Source: Variovorax sp. E3 (GTDB taxonomy: Bacteria; Pseudomonadota; Gammaproteobacteria; Burkholderiales; Burkholderiaceae_C). From it: a stretch of DNA of 49,648 nt. Where the stretch lies: NCBI RefSeq assembly GCF_016082275.1, contig NZ_MOWM01000045.1:1-49648 (forward strand). Direction: 5' to 3'. The notes under the pieces are model-generated. The model saw only the letters and a program-made list of their open reading frames with translations, did no database searches and was not told the DNA's origin. Positions 9,455 through 19,537 of the stretch are shown one piece after another; the stretch's first letter is position 1; each line of letters opens with the position of its first letter. Both the position numbers and the translations under genes were made by a program.

Positions 9455-9589
9455 GGCGTGCGGCAACAGCAGTGGGAACAGGCGGCAAGCGTACCGGATG
9501 AACGCCTCCCCGGCGAACGCGGGGCGACCGGCCGGTGTATGGCTTCCGGCGAATGGTCGGCGCGCGGGCGCGTGGCTACGCTTGCGGGC

Positions 9590-9958
9590 ATGACGAACAC
9601 CTTTCCCCGCCGCGGCGTCTTCCTCGGGCTCATGCTGCTGCCGGCCGCGCTGGCGGTGCGCTCCGTGCGCGCGCAGGCGCCGGCGCCCGTGCAGCTCTTC
9701 AAGGTGGTGTCGCCGCGCGACGAGGTGATCGTCGGTGTCGACGCGGCCCAGCTCGGCGCGGGCACCGGCCCCGCCGTGGAGCGGCTGGCCGCGCAGCTCG
9801 CGGCCAAGGGCCAGCTCACGCTGTGGCAATACGCCTCGCACAAGGACGCCGGCGGCGCGCTGGTGCAGGCGCCGCTCAAGCAGATCGTCGTCTTCAGGAA
9901 CGAGCTGCTGCGCATCGAGCCCTACGCCACGCCGCTGCCGATCCAGCCGATGAAGTAG
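9590..9958 (+). CDS. Small exported protein of unknown function
   Basis: A 122-residue protein beginning with Arg-rich MTNTFPRRGVFLGLMLLP, then a hydrophobic helix and an ARA/RAQA cleavage site, a signal peptide with a Tat-like twin Arg (RR-G-V-F). The mature part (VQLFKVVSPRDEVIVGVDAA, QLTLWQYASHKDAGGALVQA, APLKQIVVFRNELLRIEPY) is conserved-looking but I do not recognise the family. It lies alone between the divergent SDR and the convergent tgt gene, 19 bp before the tgt stop. Confidence 0.72.
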   Translation: MTNTFPRRGVFLGLMLLPAALAVRSVRAQAPAPVQLFKVVSPRDEVIVGVDAAQLGAGTGPAVERLAAQLAAKGQLTLWQYASHKDAGGALVQAPLKQIVVFRNELLRIEPYATPLPIQPMK

Positions 9959-9977
9959 CGCCCGCGGCCGGATCTGG

Positions 9978-12208
<2,231 letters not shown>

Positions 12209-12311
12209 GGTGCTTGAGGGCCGGACGGGCCCGTTCCAAGGAAGACGGCCGGGATTGTCCCATGCCGCGAAAGCCGCCTGGTTTCGCGGGGTTGCCAAGC
12301 AGAATCGGCGC

Positions 12312-13007
12312 ATGGTCGATTCACAAGCAGCACGCGTTTCATCGGGGCCCGAAGCCGGCGTCAAGCCCGGTCCCTCCGAAGGCGAGCTCTTCAAGAAGAT
12401 CCTCGGCAGCGCCTGGCAAGGCCTGCACCCCGACATCCGCCGCCGCTTCGACAAGAACCCCTCGCCGGGCAAGGCGCTGCACTACCTGGGCGCGCTCAGC
12501 GAACTGCGCTGCTCGCGCTTCGGCAAGCTGCTGGGCCACCTCACGCAGCCGATGATCCAGGGCGCGCTGATTCCCTACAGCGACGCCGACTTCCCGGTCG
12601 AGATCCAGGTCTACGCCAAGCCGCGGGACCCGGCCATCTACAAGCAGCGCATCTACCGCCTGCATGGCCGCAAGCCGATCCAGTTCACCAGTTTCATGCG
12701 CGAGAGCGAGCGCGGCGAGGTGCTGGAGTACGTGGGCATGGGCCTGGGCATGAAGCTGGTGCTGAGCGTGGAAAACGGCAGCCTGCATTTCCAGAGCGAC
12801 GGCTACTTCTGGGACGTGTTCGGCTGGCGCATTCCACTGCCGGGCGTGCTCACGCCGGGCAAGACTTTTCTCTGGCACCACAACGAGACGCCCGAGCGCT
12901 TCAACATCCGCATCGAGATCCGCCATTGCCTGATGGGCACCACCTTCACGCAGGTCGGCGTGTTCGAGGAGATCGCGGAGCCGGGCAAGAAGGCGGTGTC
13001 CGCATGA
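12312..13007 (+). CDS. DUF4166 domain protein
   Basis: A 231-residue soluble protein matching DUF4166 ([20 protein letters not shown], the [18 protein letters not shown] segment, [32 protein letters not shown] near the C terminus). In other bacteria this domain is often fused to the end of SDR/saccharopine-dehydrogenase-like proteins, as far as I recall. Here it is a separate gene whose stop overlaps the next gene, an SDR-like epimerase, by ATGA (13004-13007), which supports a shared function. No reaction is known. Confidence 0.85.
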   Translation: MVDSQAARVSSGPEAGVKPGPSEGELFKKILGSAWQGLHPDIRRRFDKNPSPGKALHYLGALSELRCSRFGKLLGHLTQPMIQGALIPYSDADFPVEIQVYAKPRDPAIYKQRIYRLHGRKPIQFTSFMRESERGEVLEYVGMGLGMKLVLSVENGSLHFQSDGYFWDVFGWRIPLPGVLTPGKTFLWHHNETPERFNIRIEIRHCLMGTTFTQVGVFEEIAEPGKKAVSA

Positions 13008-14494
13008 TCGACACGCACCTGCTCGCGCTGCAACTCATGGCGGCGCAAGGCGCGCTGGGCGCGTTCGACACGCTCTATCACCACGAGGGCACCGAGGCGC
13101 TGCCGCGGCGCGGCACGGCGGGCCGCGAGCTCGCGATCCACGCCACGCGCTCGTCGATCTACTGCGCGCTGTTCATCGGGCTGTCGTCGTGGGCCTGGCA
13201 TGGCGCGTGGGCCTGGGTGCTGCTCGCGGTGTTCAGCGTCGAGATCGTGCTCACGCTGTGGGACTTCGTGGTCGAGGACGGGAGTCGCCTGCTGCCGCCG
13301 ACCGAGCGTGTCACGCACACGGTGCTGGCCATCAACGCGGGCGCGTTCATCGCGTTGCTGGCGATGAGCGCGGCCGGCTGGGCCGCGCAGCCGACCGCGA
13401 TGGTGTGGCAGCCGCAGGGCTGGCTCGGCGCGTTCCTTGCGCTGTGCGGCGTGGGCGTGGGCCTCTCGGGGCTGCGCGACGGCTTCGCGGCGCGCGCGCT
13501 CTTCAAGCGCGCATCGCAGGCGCAGACGCGCGCGGTCGAGGCGCCCGTGCGTTTCGGCGCGACGCCGCGGCGCGTGCTGGTCACGGGCGGCACCGGCTTC
13601 ATCGGGCAGCTCCTCGTGCGCCACCTGGTGGCCGACGGGCATGCGGTGACGGTCTGGACGCGCGACGCGCGCGGCGCCGCATGGGGCTTCGGCGGCGCGG
13701 TGCGCTGCGTGCAATCGCTGGGCGAAGTTCCGGCGGCCGACGACATCGACGTGGTCATCAACCTCGCGGGCGCGCGCATCCTCGGCCAGCGCTGGAGCGA
13801 GCGGCGGCAGAAGCAGTTGCTGCAAAGCCGCGAAGGCCTGACGCAGCAGCTGGTCGCGTGGATCGCGACGCGCCCGCGCAAGCCGTGGCTGCTGCTCTCG
13901 GGCTCCGCCATCGGCTACTACGGCGTGCAGCCGCAGGGCGACGCCACGGCGCTCGCCGAAGACGCACCGCCGCAGGACATCTTCATGTCGCGGCTGTGCC
14001 AGCGCTGGGAGCAGGCCGCGCGGTCGGCCGTGGCGCATGGCGTGCACGTGGCCTGCATGCGCTTCGGCTTCGTGCTGGGCCACCAGGGCTCGCTGCCGCA
14101 ACTGCTGATGCCGATCCAGCTCGGCATGGGCGGGCGGCTCGGCAGCGGGCGGCAGTGGCTGTCGTGGGTGCATGTGCACGACCTGATCCGTGCGATGGCG
14201 CATGTGTGGAGCGTGGCTGAAAAGGCCGAAGCCCCGGCGTCCGCGCAGGCATGGAACTTCACCGCGCCCGGCGCGCTGAGCCAGGAAGAATTCACCCGCG
14301 TCGCGGCTGGCGTGCTGCACCGCCCCTGCTGGATGCCCACACCCGCCGCGCCCGTCAAGCTGCTGCTCGGCGAGCAGGCCGACCTGCTGCTCGAAGGCCA
14401 GCGCGTCGTGCCCGCGCGGCTGCTGCACGGCGGCTTCCGGTTCATGTTCCCCGATGCCCGCAGCGCCTTGACGGACCTTTGCCGTCCGCGCTAG
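13004..14494 (+). CDS. TIGR01777-type epimerase/SDR with N-terminal membrane domain
   Basis: A 496-residue fusion. Residues about 1-165 form a four-helix membrane domain (AIHATRSSIYCALFIGLSSW, WAWVLLAVFSVEIVLTLWDF, INAGAFIALLAMSAAGW, WLGAFLALCGVGVGLSGL). From about residue 188 comes an extended-SDR nucleotide-sugar-epimerase-like domain of the TIGR01777/SulA type: RVLVTGGTGFIGQLLVRHLV, DVVINLAGARILGQRW, LLSGSAIGYYGVQ, MRFGFVLG, LSWVHVHDLIRAM. Membership of the SDR family is clear, the substrate is not. The start codon overlaps the DUF4166 stop. recG follows 11 bp downstream. Confidence 0.87.
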   Translation: MIDTHLLALQLMAAQGALGAFDTLYHHEGTEALPRRGTAGRELAIHATRSSIYCALFIGLSSWAWHGAWAWVLLAVFSVEIVLTLWDFVVEDGSRLLPPTERVTHTVLAINAGAFIALLAMSAAGWAAQPTAMVWQPQGWLGAFLALCGVGVGLSGLRDGFAARALFKRASQAQTRAVEAPVRFGATPRRVLVTGGTGFIGQLLVRHLVADGHAVTVWTRDARGAAWGFGGAVRCVQSLGEVPAADDIDVVINLAGARILGQRWSERRQKQLLQSREGLTQQLVAWIATRPRKPWLLLSGSAIGYYGVQPQGDATALAEDAPPQDIFMSRLCQRWEQAARSAVAHGVHVACMRFGFVLGHQGSLPQLLMPIQLGMGGRLGSGRQWLSWVHVHDLIRAMAHVWSVAEKAEAPASAQAWNFTAPGALSQEEFTRVAAGVLHRPCWMPTPAAPVKLLLGEQADLLLEGQRVVPARLLHGGFRFMFPDARSALTDLCRPR

Positions 14495-14505
14495 AAGTCT
14501 TGCCC

Positions 14506-16641
14506 GTGCCCGCCAAGAAAGCCCCGTCCCCCACCACCGACGCGAACGCCGCCGCACCGGCATCCGCGCCCGCGGGCCCGCCCGGCACCGGCCTGAGCCT
14601 CGTGCAGCGCGCGTTGCGCAAGCTCGGCCTCGTGCGCGACATCGACTTCGCGCTCTACCTGCCGATGCGCTACGAGGACGAGACGCGCATCGTGCGCTTG
14701 GCCGACACGCGCGACGGCGACATGGCGCAGGTCGAGGGCGTGGTCACCGAATGCGAGGTGGTGTACCGCCCGCGCCGCCAGCTGATCGCCACCATCGACG
14801 ACGGCAGCGACACCTGCCAGTTGCGCTTCTTCAATTTCTATCCGTCGCAGCAGAAGCAGCTGGCGGTCGGCGCGCGGGTGCGCGTGCGCGGCGAGATGCG
14901 CGGCGGCTTCGTGGGCCGGCAGATCATGCATCCCACGGTGAAGGCGGCCGGCACCGCGCTGCCCAACGCGCTCACGCCCGTCTACTCGACCGTGGCCGGG
15001 CTCGCGCAGCCGGTGCTGCGGCGCGAGGTGCGCTCGGGCCTGGCGCGCGCCGTGCTCGACGAGACCATTCCGGTGCAGATCGGCCTGCGCGGCGCGTGGG
15101 ACCTGCGCGCTTCGCTGAGCTTCCTGCACTACCCCACGCCCGACGTTTCCATTGCCGCGCTCGAAGACCACAGCCACCCGGCGTGGCAGCGCATCAAGGC
15201 CGAGGAACTGCTGGCGCAGCAGCTGTCGCAACTGCAGGCGCGGATGGAGCGCGCGGCGCAACGCGCGCCGGTGCTGCCTTCGACCCCCGAGCCTGTCGAG
15301 ACTTCTCTGCATGCGCAACTGCTCGCGGTGCTGCCCTTCGGCCTGACCGGCGCGCAGCAGCGCGTGGGCGAAGAGATCACCGCCGACCTGCACCGCACGA
15401 TCCCGATGCACCGCCTGCTGCAGGGCGATGTGGGCTCGGGCAAGACCGTGGTGGCCGCGCTCGCGGCGGCGCGCTGCATCGACGCGGGTTTTCAGTGCGC
15501 GCTGATGGCGCCCACCGAAATCCTCGCGGCGCAGCACTTCGGCAAGCTCGTCGGCTGGCTCGACCCGCTGCTGGCCGCGCGCGGCCTGCGCGTGGCGTGG
15601 CTCACGGGCAGCCAGAAGAAGAAGGAGCGCGACGAGATGTCGGCGGCCGTGGAAAGCGGGCAGGCCGCGCTGGTCATCGGCACGCACGCCGTCATTTCGG
15701 AGAAGGTGCGCTTCAAGAACCTCGCGCTGGCCATCATCGACGAGCAGCATCGCTTCGGCGTGGCGCAGCGCCTGGCCCTGCGCGGAAAAGCGGGCGGCGA
15801 GCTGGAACCGCACCTGCTGATGATGAGCGCCACCCCCATCCCGCGCACGCTGGCCATGAGCTACTACGCCGACCTGGACGTGTCCACGCTCGACGAGCTG
15901 CCGCCGGGCCGCACGCCCATCGTCACCAAGCTGGTGGCCGACCACCGGCGCGACGAGGTCATCGACCGCATCCACGCGCAGATCGCGCAGGGGCGGCAGG
16001 TGTACTGGGTGTGCCCGCTGATCGAGGAGAGCGAAGCGGTCGACCTGCGCAACGCCACCGAAACGCGCGACGAGCTGGCCGGCACGCTGGGCGAGCCCAT
16101 TCAGGTCGGCCTGCTGCATTCGCGCATGCCCACGTCCGAGAAGCAGGCGGTGATGGCCGCGTTCACCGCCAACGAGATCCAGGTGCTGGTGAGCACGACC
16201 GTGATCGAGGTGGGCGTCGATGTGCCCAACGCCTCGCTGATGGTGATCGAGCATGCCGAGCGCTTCGGCCTCTCGCAGCTGCACCAGCTGCGCGGCCGCG
16301 TGGGGCGCGGCGCGGCGGCTTCGGCCTGCGTGCTGCTCTACGCGCCGGGCGACAGCGGGCGCGTGGGCGAGGCGGCGCGCGCGCGGCTCAAGGCCATGGC
16401 CGAGACGGGCGACGGCTTCGAGATCGCGCGGCGCGACCTCGAGATTCGCGGGCCCGGCGAGTTTCTGGGCGCGCGCCAGTCGGGCGCGCCGTTGCTGCGC
16501 TTTGCCGACCTGGCGACCGACACGCTGCTGCTCGACTGGGCGCGCGAGCTGGCGCCCGTGATGCTGCACAAGCACCCCGACCTCGCGCAGCGGCACATCG
16601 ACCGCTGGCTGGGCACGAAGGCCGAATACCTGAAAGCCTGA
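14506..16641 (+). CDS. recG: ATP-dependent DNA helicase RecG
   Basis: Remodels stalled replication forks and branch-migrates Holliday junctions. It has 711 residues. An N-terminal wedge/OB domain (RYEDETRIV, VVTECEVVYRPRRQLIATI) precedes the helicase core: Walker A LLQGDVGSGKTVVAALAA, APTEILAAQHF, the DEQH box (LAIIDEQHRFGVAQR), SATPIPRTLAM, VSTTVIEVGVDVPNASLM and HQLRGRVGRG, ending with IRGPGEFLGARQSG. I start at GTG 14506 (MPAKKAPSP), close to the previous stop; TTG 14500 is an alternative. In related bacteria oxyR commonly lies beside recG; here it is 28 kb away. Confidence 0.96.
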   Translation: MPAKKAPSPTTDANAAAPASAPAGPPGTGLSLVQRALRKLGLVRDIDFALYLPMRYEDETRIVRLADTRDGDMAQVEGVVTECEVVYRPRRQLIATIDDGSDTCQLRFFNFYPSQQKQLAVGARVRVRGEMRGGFVGRQIMHPTVKAAGTALPNALTPVYSTVAGLAQPVLRREVRSGLARAVLDETIPVQIGLRGAWDLRASLSFLHYPTPDVSIAALEDHSHPAWQRIKAEELLAQQLSQLQARMERAAQRAPVLPSTPEPVETSLHAQLLAVLPFGLTGAQQRVGEEITADLHRTIPMHRLLQGDVGSGKTVVAALAAARCIDAGFQCALMAPTEILAAQHFGKLVGWLDPLLAARGLRVAWLTGSQKKKERDEMSAAVESGQAALVIGTHAVISEKVRFKNLALAIIDEQHRFGVAQRLALRGKAGGELEPHLLMMSATPIPRTLAMSYYADLDVSTLDELPPGRTPIVTKLVADHRRDEVIDRIHAQIAQGRQVYWVCPLIEESEAVDLRNATETRDELAGTLGEPIQVGLLHSRMPTSEKQAVMAAFTANEIQVLVSTTVIEVGVDVPNASLMVIEHAERFGLSQLHQLRGRVGRGAAASACVLLYAPGDSGRVGEAARARLKAMAETGDGFEIARRDLEIRGPGEFLGARQSGAPLLRFADLATDTLLLDWARELAPVMLHKHPDLAQRHIDRWLGTKAEYLKA

Positions 16642-16663
16642 AGCGCGCGTTCAGCGCTCAGGC
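16636..16663. terminator. Hairpin over the recG and serB stop codons, weak terminator
   Basis: GCCTGAAGCGC (16636-16646) pairs with GCGCTCAGGC (16654-16663) with one bulged A and a 7-base loop. It lies exactly where recG and serB converge and includes both stops. No T-run follows, so it may act as a weak or protein-assisted bidirectional terminator. Confidence 0.35.
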
Positions 16664-17350
16664 ATCGACCCGCAGCAGGTCGAGCAGCCGGTCGAGCCCG
16701 CCTTCGTCGATGGCCACCATGGCTTGCTCGCGCACTTTGGGCTTGGCGCGGTAGGCCACCGACAGGCCGGCCACGCGCATCATCGGCAGGTCGTTGGCGC
16801 CGTCGCCCACTGCAATCGCCTGGGCCGGCGAGATGCCCATCGCGCGGCAGCATTCGAGCAGCTTGTGCTGCTTGGCCTCGCCGTCGCAGATGTCGCCCCA
16901 GGGCTGCGCGAGCATGCGGCCGGTGAGCCGGCCGTCCTCGATCTCCAGCACGTTGGAGCGGGTGTCGTCCAGCTTCAGCCGCTCGCGCAGGCGGTCGGTG
17001 AAAAACGTGAAGCCACCGCTCAGCAGAATGACGCGCAGGCCGGCGCGGCGGCAGGCGTCGATCAGGGTCTGGGCGCCGGGGTTCAGGCGCAGGCGCTGGT
17101 CGTACACCGTTTGCAGGGCGGTCAGCGGCACGCCGCGCAGCAGGGCCACGCGCCGGCGCAGGCTTTCCTTGTAGTCGGTGATCTCGCCGCGCATCGTGGC
17201 TTCGGTGATGGCCGCGACCTCGAGCCCGCAGCCGGCGATCTCGGCGATCTCGTCGACCGTCTCGATGTCGATCAGGGTCGAGTCCATGTCGAAGGCGATC
17301 AGCTTGAAGTCCGACAGCCGCAAGCGGGCAAGGGAGGAGGTGTCGTTCAT
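16658..17350 (-). CDS. serB: Phosphoserine phosphatase
   Basis: Hydrolyses O-phospho-L-serine to serine in the cytosol, a HAD-superfamily enzyme. It has 230 residues and lacks the ACT-like N-terminal domain of E. coli SerB. Motif I is FDMDSTLIDIETVDEIAE (catalytic DxDST), motif II is VILLSGGFTFFTDRL, and motif III/IV are AKQHKLLECCR and AVGDGANDLPMMRVAGLSV. The start ATG at 17350 overlaps the stop of the LysR gene (17347-17350), so regulator and phosphatase are read as one unit. That coupling, with a divergent transporter and serine dehydratase, hints at a catabolic role besides serine synthesis. Confidence 0.94.
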   Translation of the reverse strand: MNDTSSLARLRLSDFKLIAFDMDSTLIDIETVDEIAEIAGCGLEVAAITEATMRGEITDYKESLRRRVALLRGVPLTALQTVYDQRLRLNPGAQTLIDACRRAGLRVILLSGGFTFFTDRLRERLKLDDTRSNVLEIEDGRLTGRMLAQPWGDICDGEAKQHKLLECCRAMGISPAQAIAVGDGANDLPMMRVAGLSVAYRAKPKVREQAMVAIDEGGLDRLLDLLRVDA

Positions 17351-18254
17351 GGCGCGGTGCTTCCTGCGGTCCAGTGCTGTGTGCCGAGCCAGTCGACGAA
17401 CTGGCGCGCCAGTGCCGCCGCCGGCCCCTCGGTGCGGTACAGCGCGTAGACGCCGGAGGCCGGCAGGCGGGGTTCGGGGAACACCAGGCGCAAGCGGTCC
17501 GCCCGGATGTCTTCTTCCAGCAGGCACCACGCGCGAGCGCCAGGCCCAGGTCGTTCATGGCCGCCTGCATGCAAAGGAACTGATGGTCGAACACGGGCCC
17601 CGGCAACTGGGGCGGCACGCGCACGCCGGCCAGTTCGAACCAGCGCGGCCAGTTCTCCAGGCCGCCCGTGGCCTGCAGCAGCGGGTGGCCCAGGCAGTCG
17701 GCGATGCTGGCGATGCGATGGCGCTCGATGAAGCGCGGCGAGGCCACGGCCACCAGGTGGTCGTCCAGGCAGCGCACGCAGGTGTGGTCGGGGCGCTGCA
17801 TCGGCATGCGGCGGATCAGCACGTCGCTGCCGGCCTCGGCCTGGTCGAAGAACTGCCGCCCCAGGGTCGACAGCTGCACGTCCGCCAGCGGCGCCAGGGC
17901 CTGGAACCCGGCCAAGCGTGGAATGAGCCACTTCATGGCCAGCGACGGCGTGGTGCACACCCGCAGGCTGCTGCGCTGGTTGGGCGACTTCAGCGCCGCC
18001 GTGGCGCTGGCGATGCGGTCCAGGCTGGCCTGCACTTCGGCGAAGTAGTCGCGCGCATGCGGCAGCAGGGTTGCGCCGCGCGCCTCGCGCGCGAACAGCG
18101 GCTGCCCCAGGTAGTCCTCCAGCAGGCGGATCTGCTGGCTGACGGCGCTGTGGGTGATGCTGAGTTCGTCGGCGGCCGCGGTGAAGTTGGCATGGCGCGC
18201 CGCCGCCTCGAAAGCACGCAGCGCCTTCAAAGGGGGGAGGCGCCGCGTCACCAC
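17347..18254 (-). CDS. LysR family regulator, GcvA-like (one frame break)
   Basis: About 302 residues after repair. The N-terminal winged helix reads RRLPPLKALRAFEAAARHAN, then ELSITHSAVSQQIRLLEDYL, typical of the GcvA/AmpR branch. The effector domain has VCTTPSLAMKWLIPRLAGFQ, VLIRRMPMQRPD and GHPLLQATGGLENWPRWFEL. Near 17530 one base is missing; after it the frame continues as CLLEEDIRADRLRLVFPEPR to the stop at 17347. I start at GTG 18254 (VVTRRLPP), with AAGG about eight bases upstream; an ATG at 18341 would add 29 residues. Divergent from the ABC transporter operon, which it probably controls. Confidence 0.87.
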
Positions 18255-18370
18255 ATGCGTACCTTGGCGGACAGACTTGTCTTCCTCATGCTTTTCTTGT
18301 GTTCGGTTGCTTGCCGCCTCGGTTCGGGGGCCGGCGGGCATCGTAGACCGGGAAGCCTGCAGAAAAACTA

Positions 18371-18398
18371 ACCAGCGGTCTTAAAAAAAACGGCTGGT
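18371..18398. promoter_or_regulatory. ACCAGC/GCTGGT inverted repeat around an A-tract, candidate LysR site
   Basis: ACCAGC (18371-18376) and GCTGGT (18393-18398) flank a 16-bp spacer containing an A8 run, in the 198-bp region between the divergent LysR gene and the ABC transporter. Position and bendable centre fit a LysR-type operator. Inference from symmetry only. Confidence 0.35.
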
Positions 18399-18452
18399 GG
18401 CGCTTGGGGGGCGCACCTAGCATCGCGCTTCTTTCCACCCTGAACAAGAGAC

Positions 18453-19523
18453 ATGGCTTCCATCACCATCGACAACGTCGTGAAGCAGTTCGCCAACCAG
18501 ACGGTGCTGCAGAACCTGTCGCTGCATGTGCCGGATGGCGCCTTCTACACCCTGCTGGGCCCCAGCGGCTGCGGCAAGACCACGCTGCTGCGCTGCATCG
18601 CCGGCTTCAACGACCCCGACGGCGGCCGCATCCTGTTCGACCAGGACGACGTGACGCGCGTGTCGACCCACCACCGCGACATCGGCATGGTGTTCCAGGA
18701 CTACGCCCTGTTTCCCGACAAGACGGCCTTCGACAACGTGGCCTACGGGCTGCGTGCGCGCAAGGTGCCGAAGGCCGATATCGCCCGGCGCGTGAACGAA
18801 GCGCTGGACAAGGTGAGCCTGCTCGCGCTGGCCGACCGCTACCCCGCGCAGATGAGCGGCGGCCAGCGCCAGCGCGTGGCGCTGGCCCGCGCGCTGGTGA
18901 TCCGCCCGCGCGTGCTGCTGATGGACGAGCCGCTGTCGAACCTGGACGCCAAGATGCGCCTGCAGATGCGCGACGTGATCCTGGACCTGGTGCGCGAGGC
19001 GGGCATCACCACCGTGTTCGTCACCCACGACCAGGAAGAGGCGCTGGCCATGTCGGACCGCATCGCCATCATGGACCGCGGCAGCATCGCCCAGCTGGGC
19101 ACGCCCGAGGAGCTGTACGGCACGCCGGTGAACGCCTACGTGGCCGACTTCATCGGTTCGGCCAACGTGATTCCGGTGCCGGCCGAGCCCACCGGGGGCG
19201 CCGCGTCGCACGTGCGCTACCGGCTGTGCGGCCAGCAGCTGGACGGCATGCAGGGCAGCGCCGCGCTGGGCGCGCAGGGCATCCTCATCGCGCGGCCCGA
19301 GGCGCTGTCGCTGATGGCGCCCGCGCCCCATGTGCCCAACGCCATCGCGGGCGAAGTCCTGAGGCGCCAGTACCTGGGCTTCAAGACGGCCTACCGCATC
19401 CGGCTGCACGACGCCTCCGAGATCCGGGTCGAGCTGCACGCCGGCAACATGGTGGCCGACTTCCAGGCCGGCGACGCGGTGCAGGTCCTGGTGCCGGCCG
19501 ACAGCCGCATCGTCGGCGCCTGA
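18453..19523 (+). CDS. ABC transporter ATP-binding protein, FbpC/PhnT-like
   Basis: A 356-residue ATPase of the CUT1/ferric-type importer family. Walker A LLGPSGCGKTTLLRCIAGF, Q-loop VFQDYALFPDKTAFDNVAYG, signature AQMSGGQRQRVALARALV, Walker B RVLLMDEPLSNLDAKM, and the switch histidine in VFVTHDQEEAL. A C-terminal TOBE-like regulatory domain follows from about residue 240. Family members import ferric ions, polyamines, 2-aminoethylphosphonate or sugar phosphates. The gene is first in an operon with a fused permease, a binding protein and L-serine dehydratase. Confidence 0.93.
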   Translation: MASITIDNVVKQFANQTVLQNLSLHVPDGAFYTLLGPSGCGKTTLLRCIAGFNDPDGGRILFDQDDVTRVSTHHRDIGMVFQDYALFPDKTAFDNVAYGLRARKVPKADIARRVNEALDKVSLLALADRYPAQMSGGQRQRVALARALVIRPRVLLMDEPLSNLDAKMRLQMRDVILDLVREAGITTVFVTHDQEEALAMSDRIAIMDRGSIAQLGTPEELYGTPVNAYVADFIGSANVIPVPAEPTGGAASHVRYRLCGQQLDGMQGSAALGAQGILIARPEALSLMAPAPHVPNAIAGEVLRRQYLGFKTAYRIRLHDASEIRVELHAGNMVADFQAGDAVQVLVPADSRIVGA

Positions 19524-19537
19524 GCGGAAAGCGCGCC

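Noticed and set aside
14491..16596. Open minus-strand frame of 701 codons opposite recG
   Set aside because: Shadow of recG: low-complexity Arg/His/Ala/Gln content and no domain.
16338..18341. 667-codon minus-strand frame linking LysR with recG antisense
   Set aside because: Only the first part is LysR; after the frame break near 17530 it runs through serB in the wrong frame and into recG antisense.
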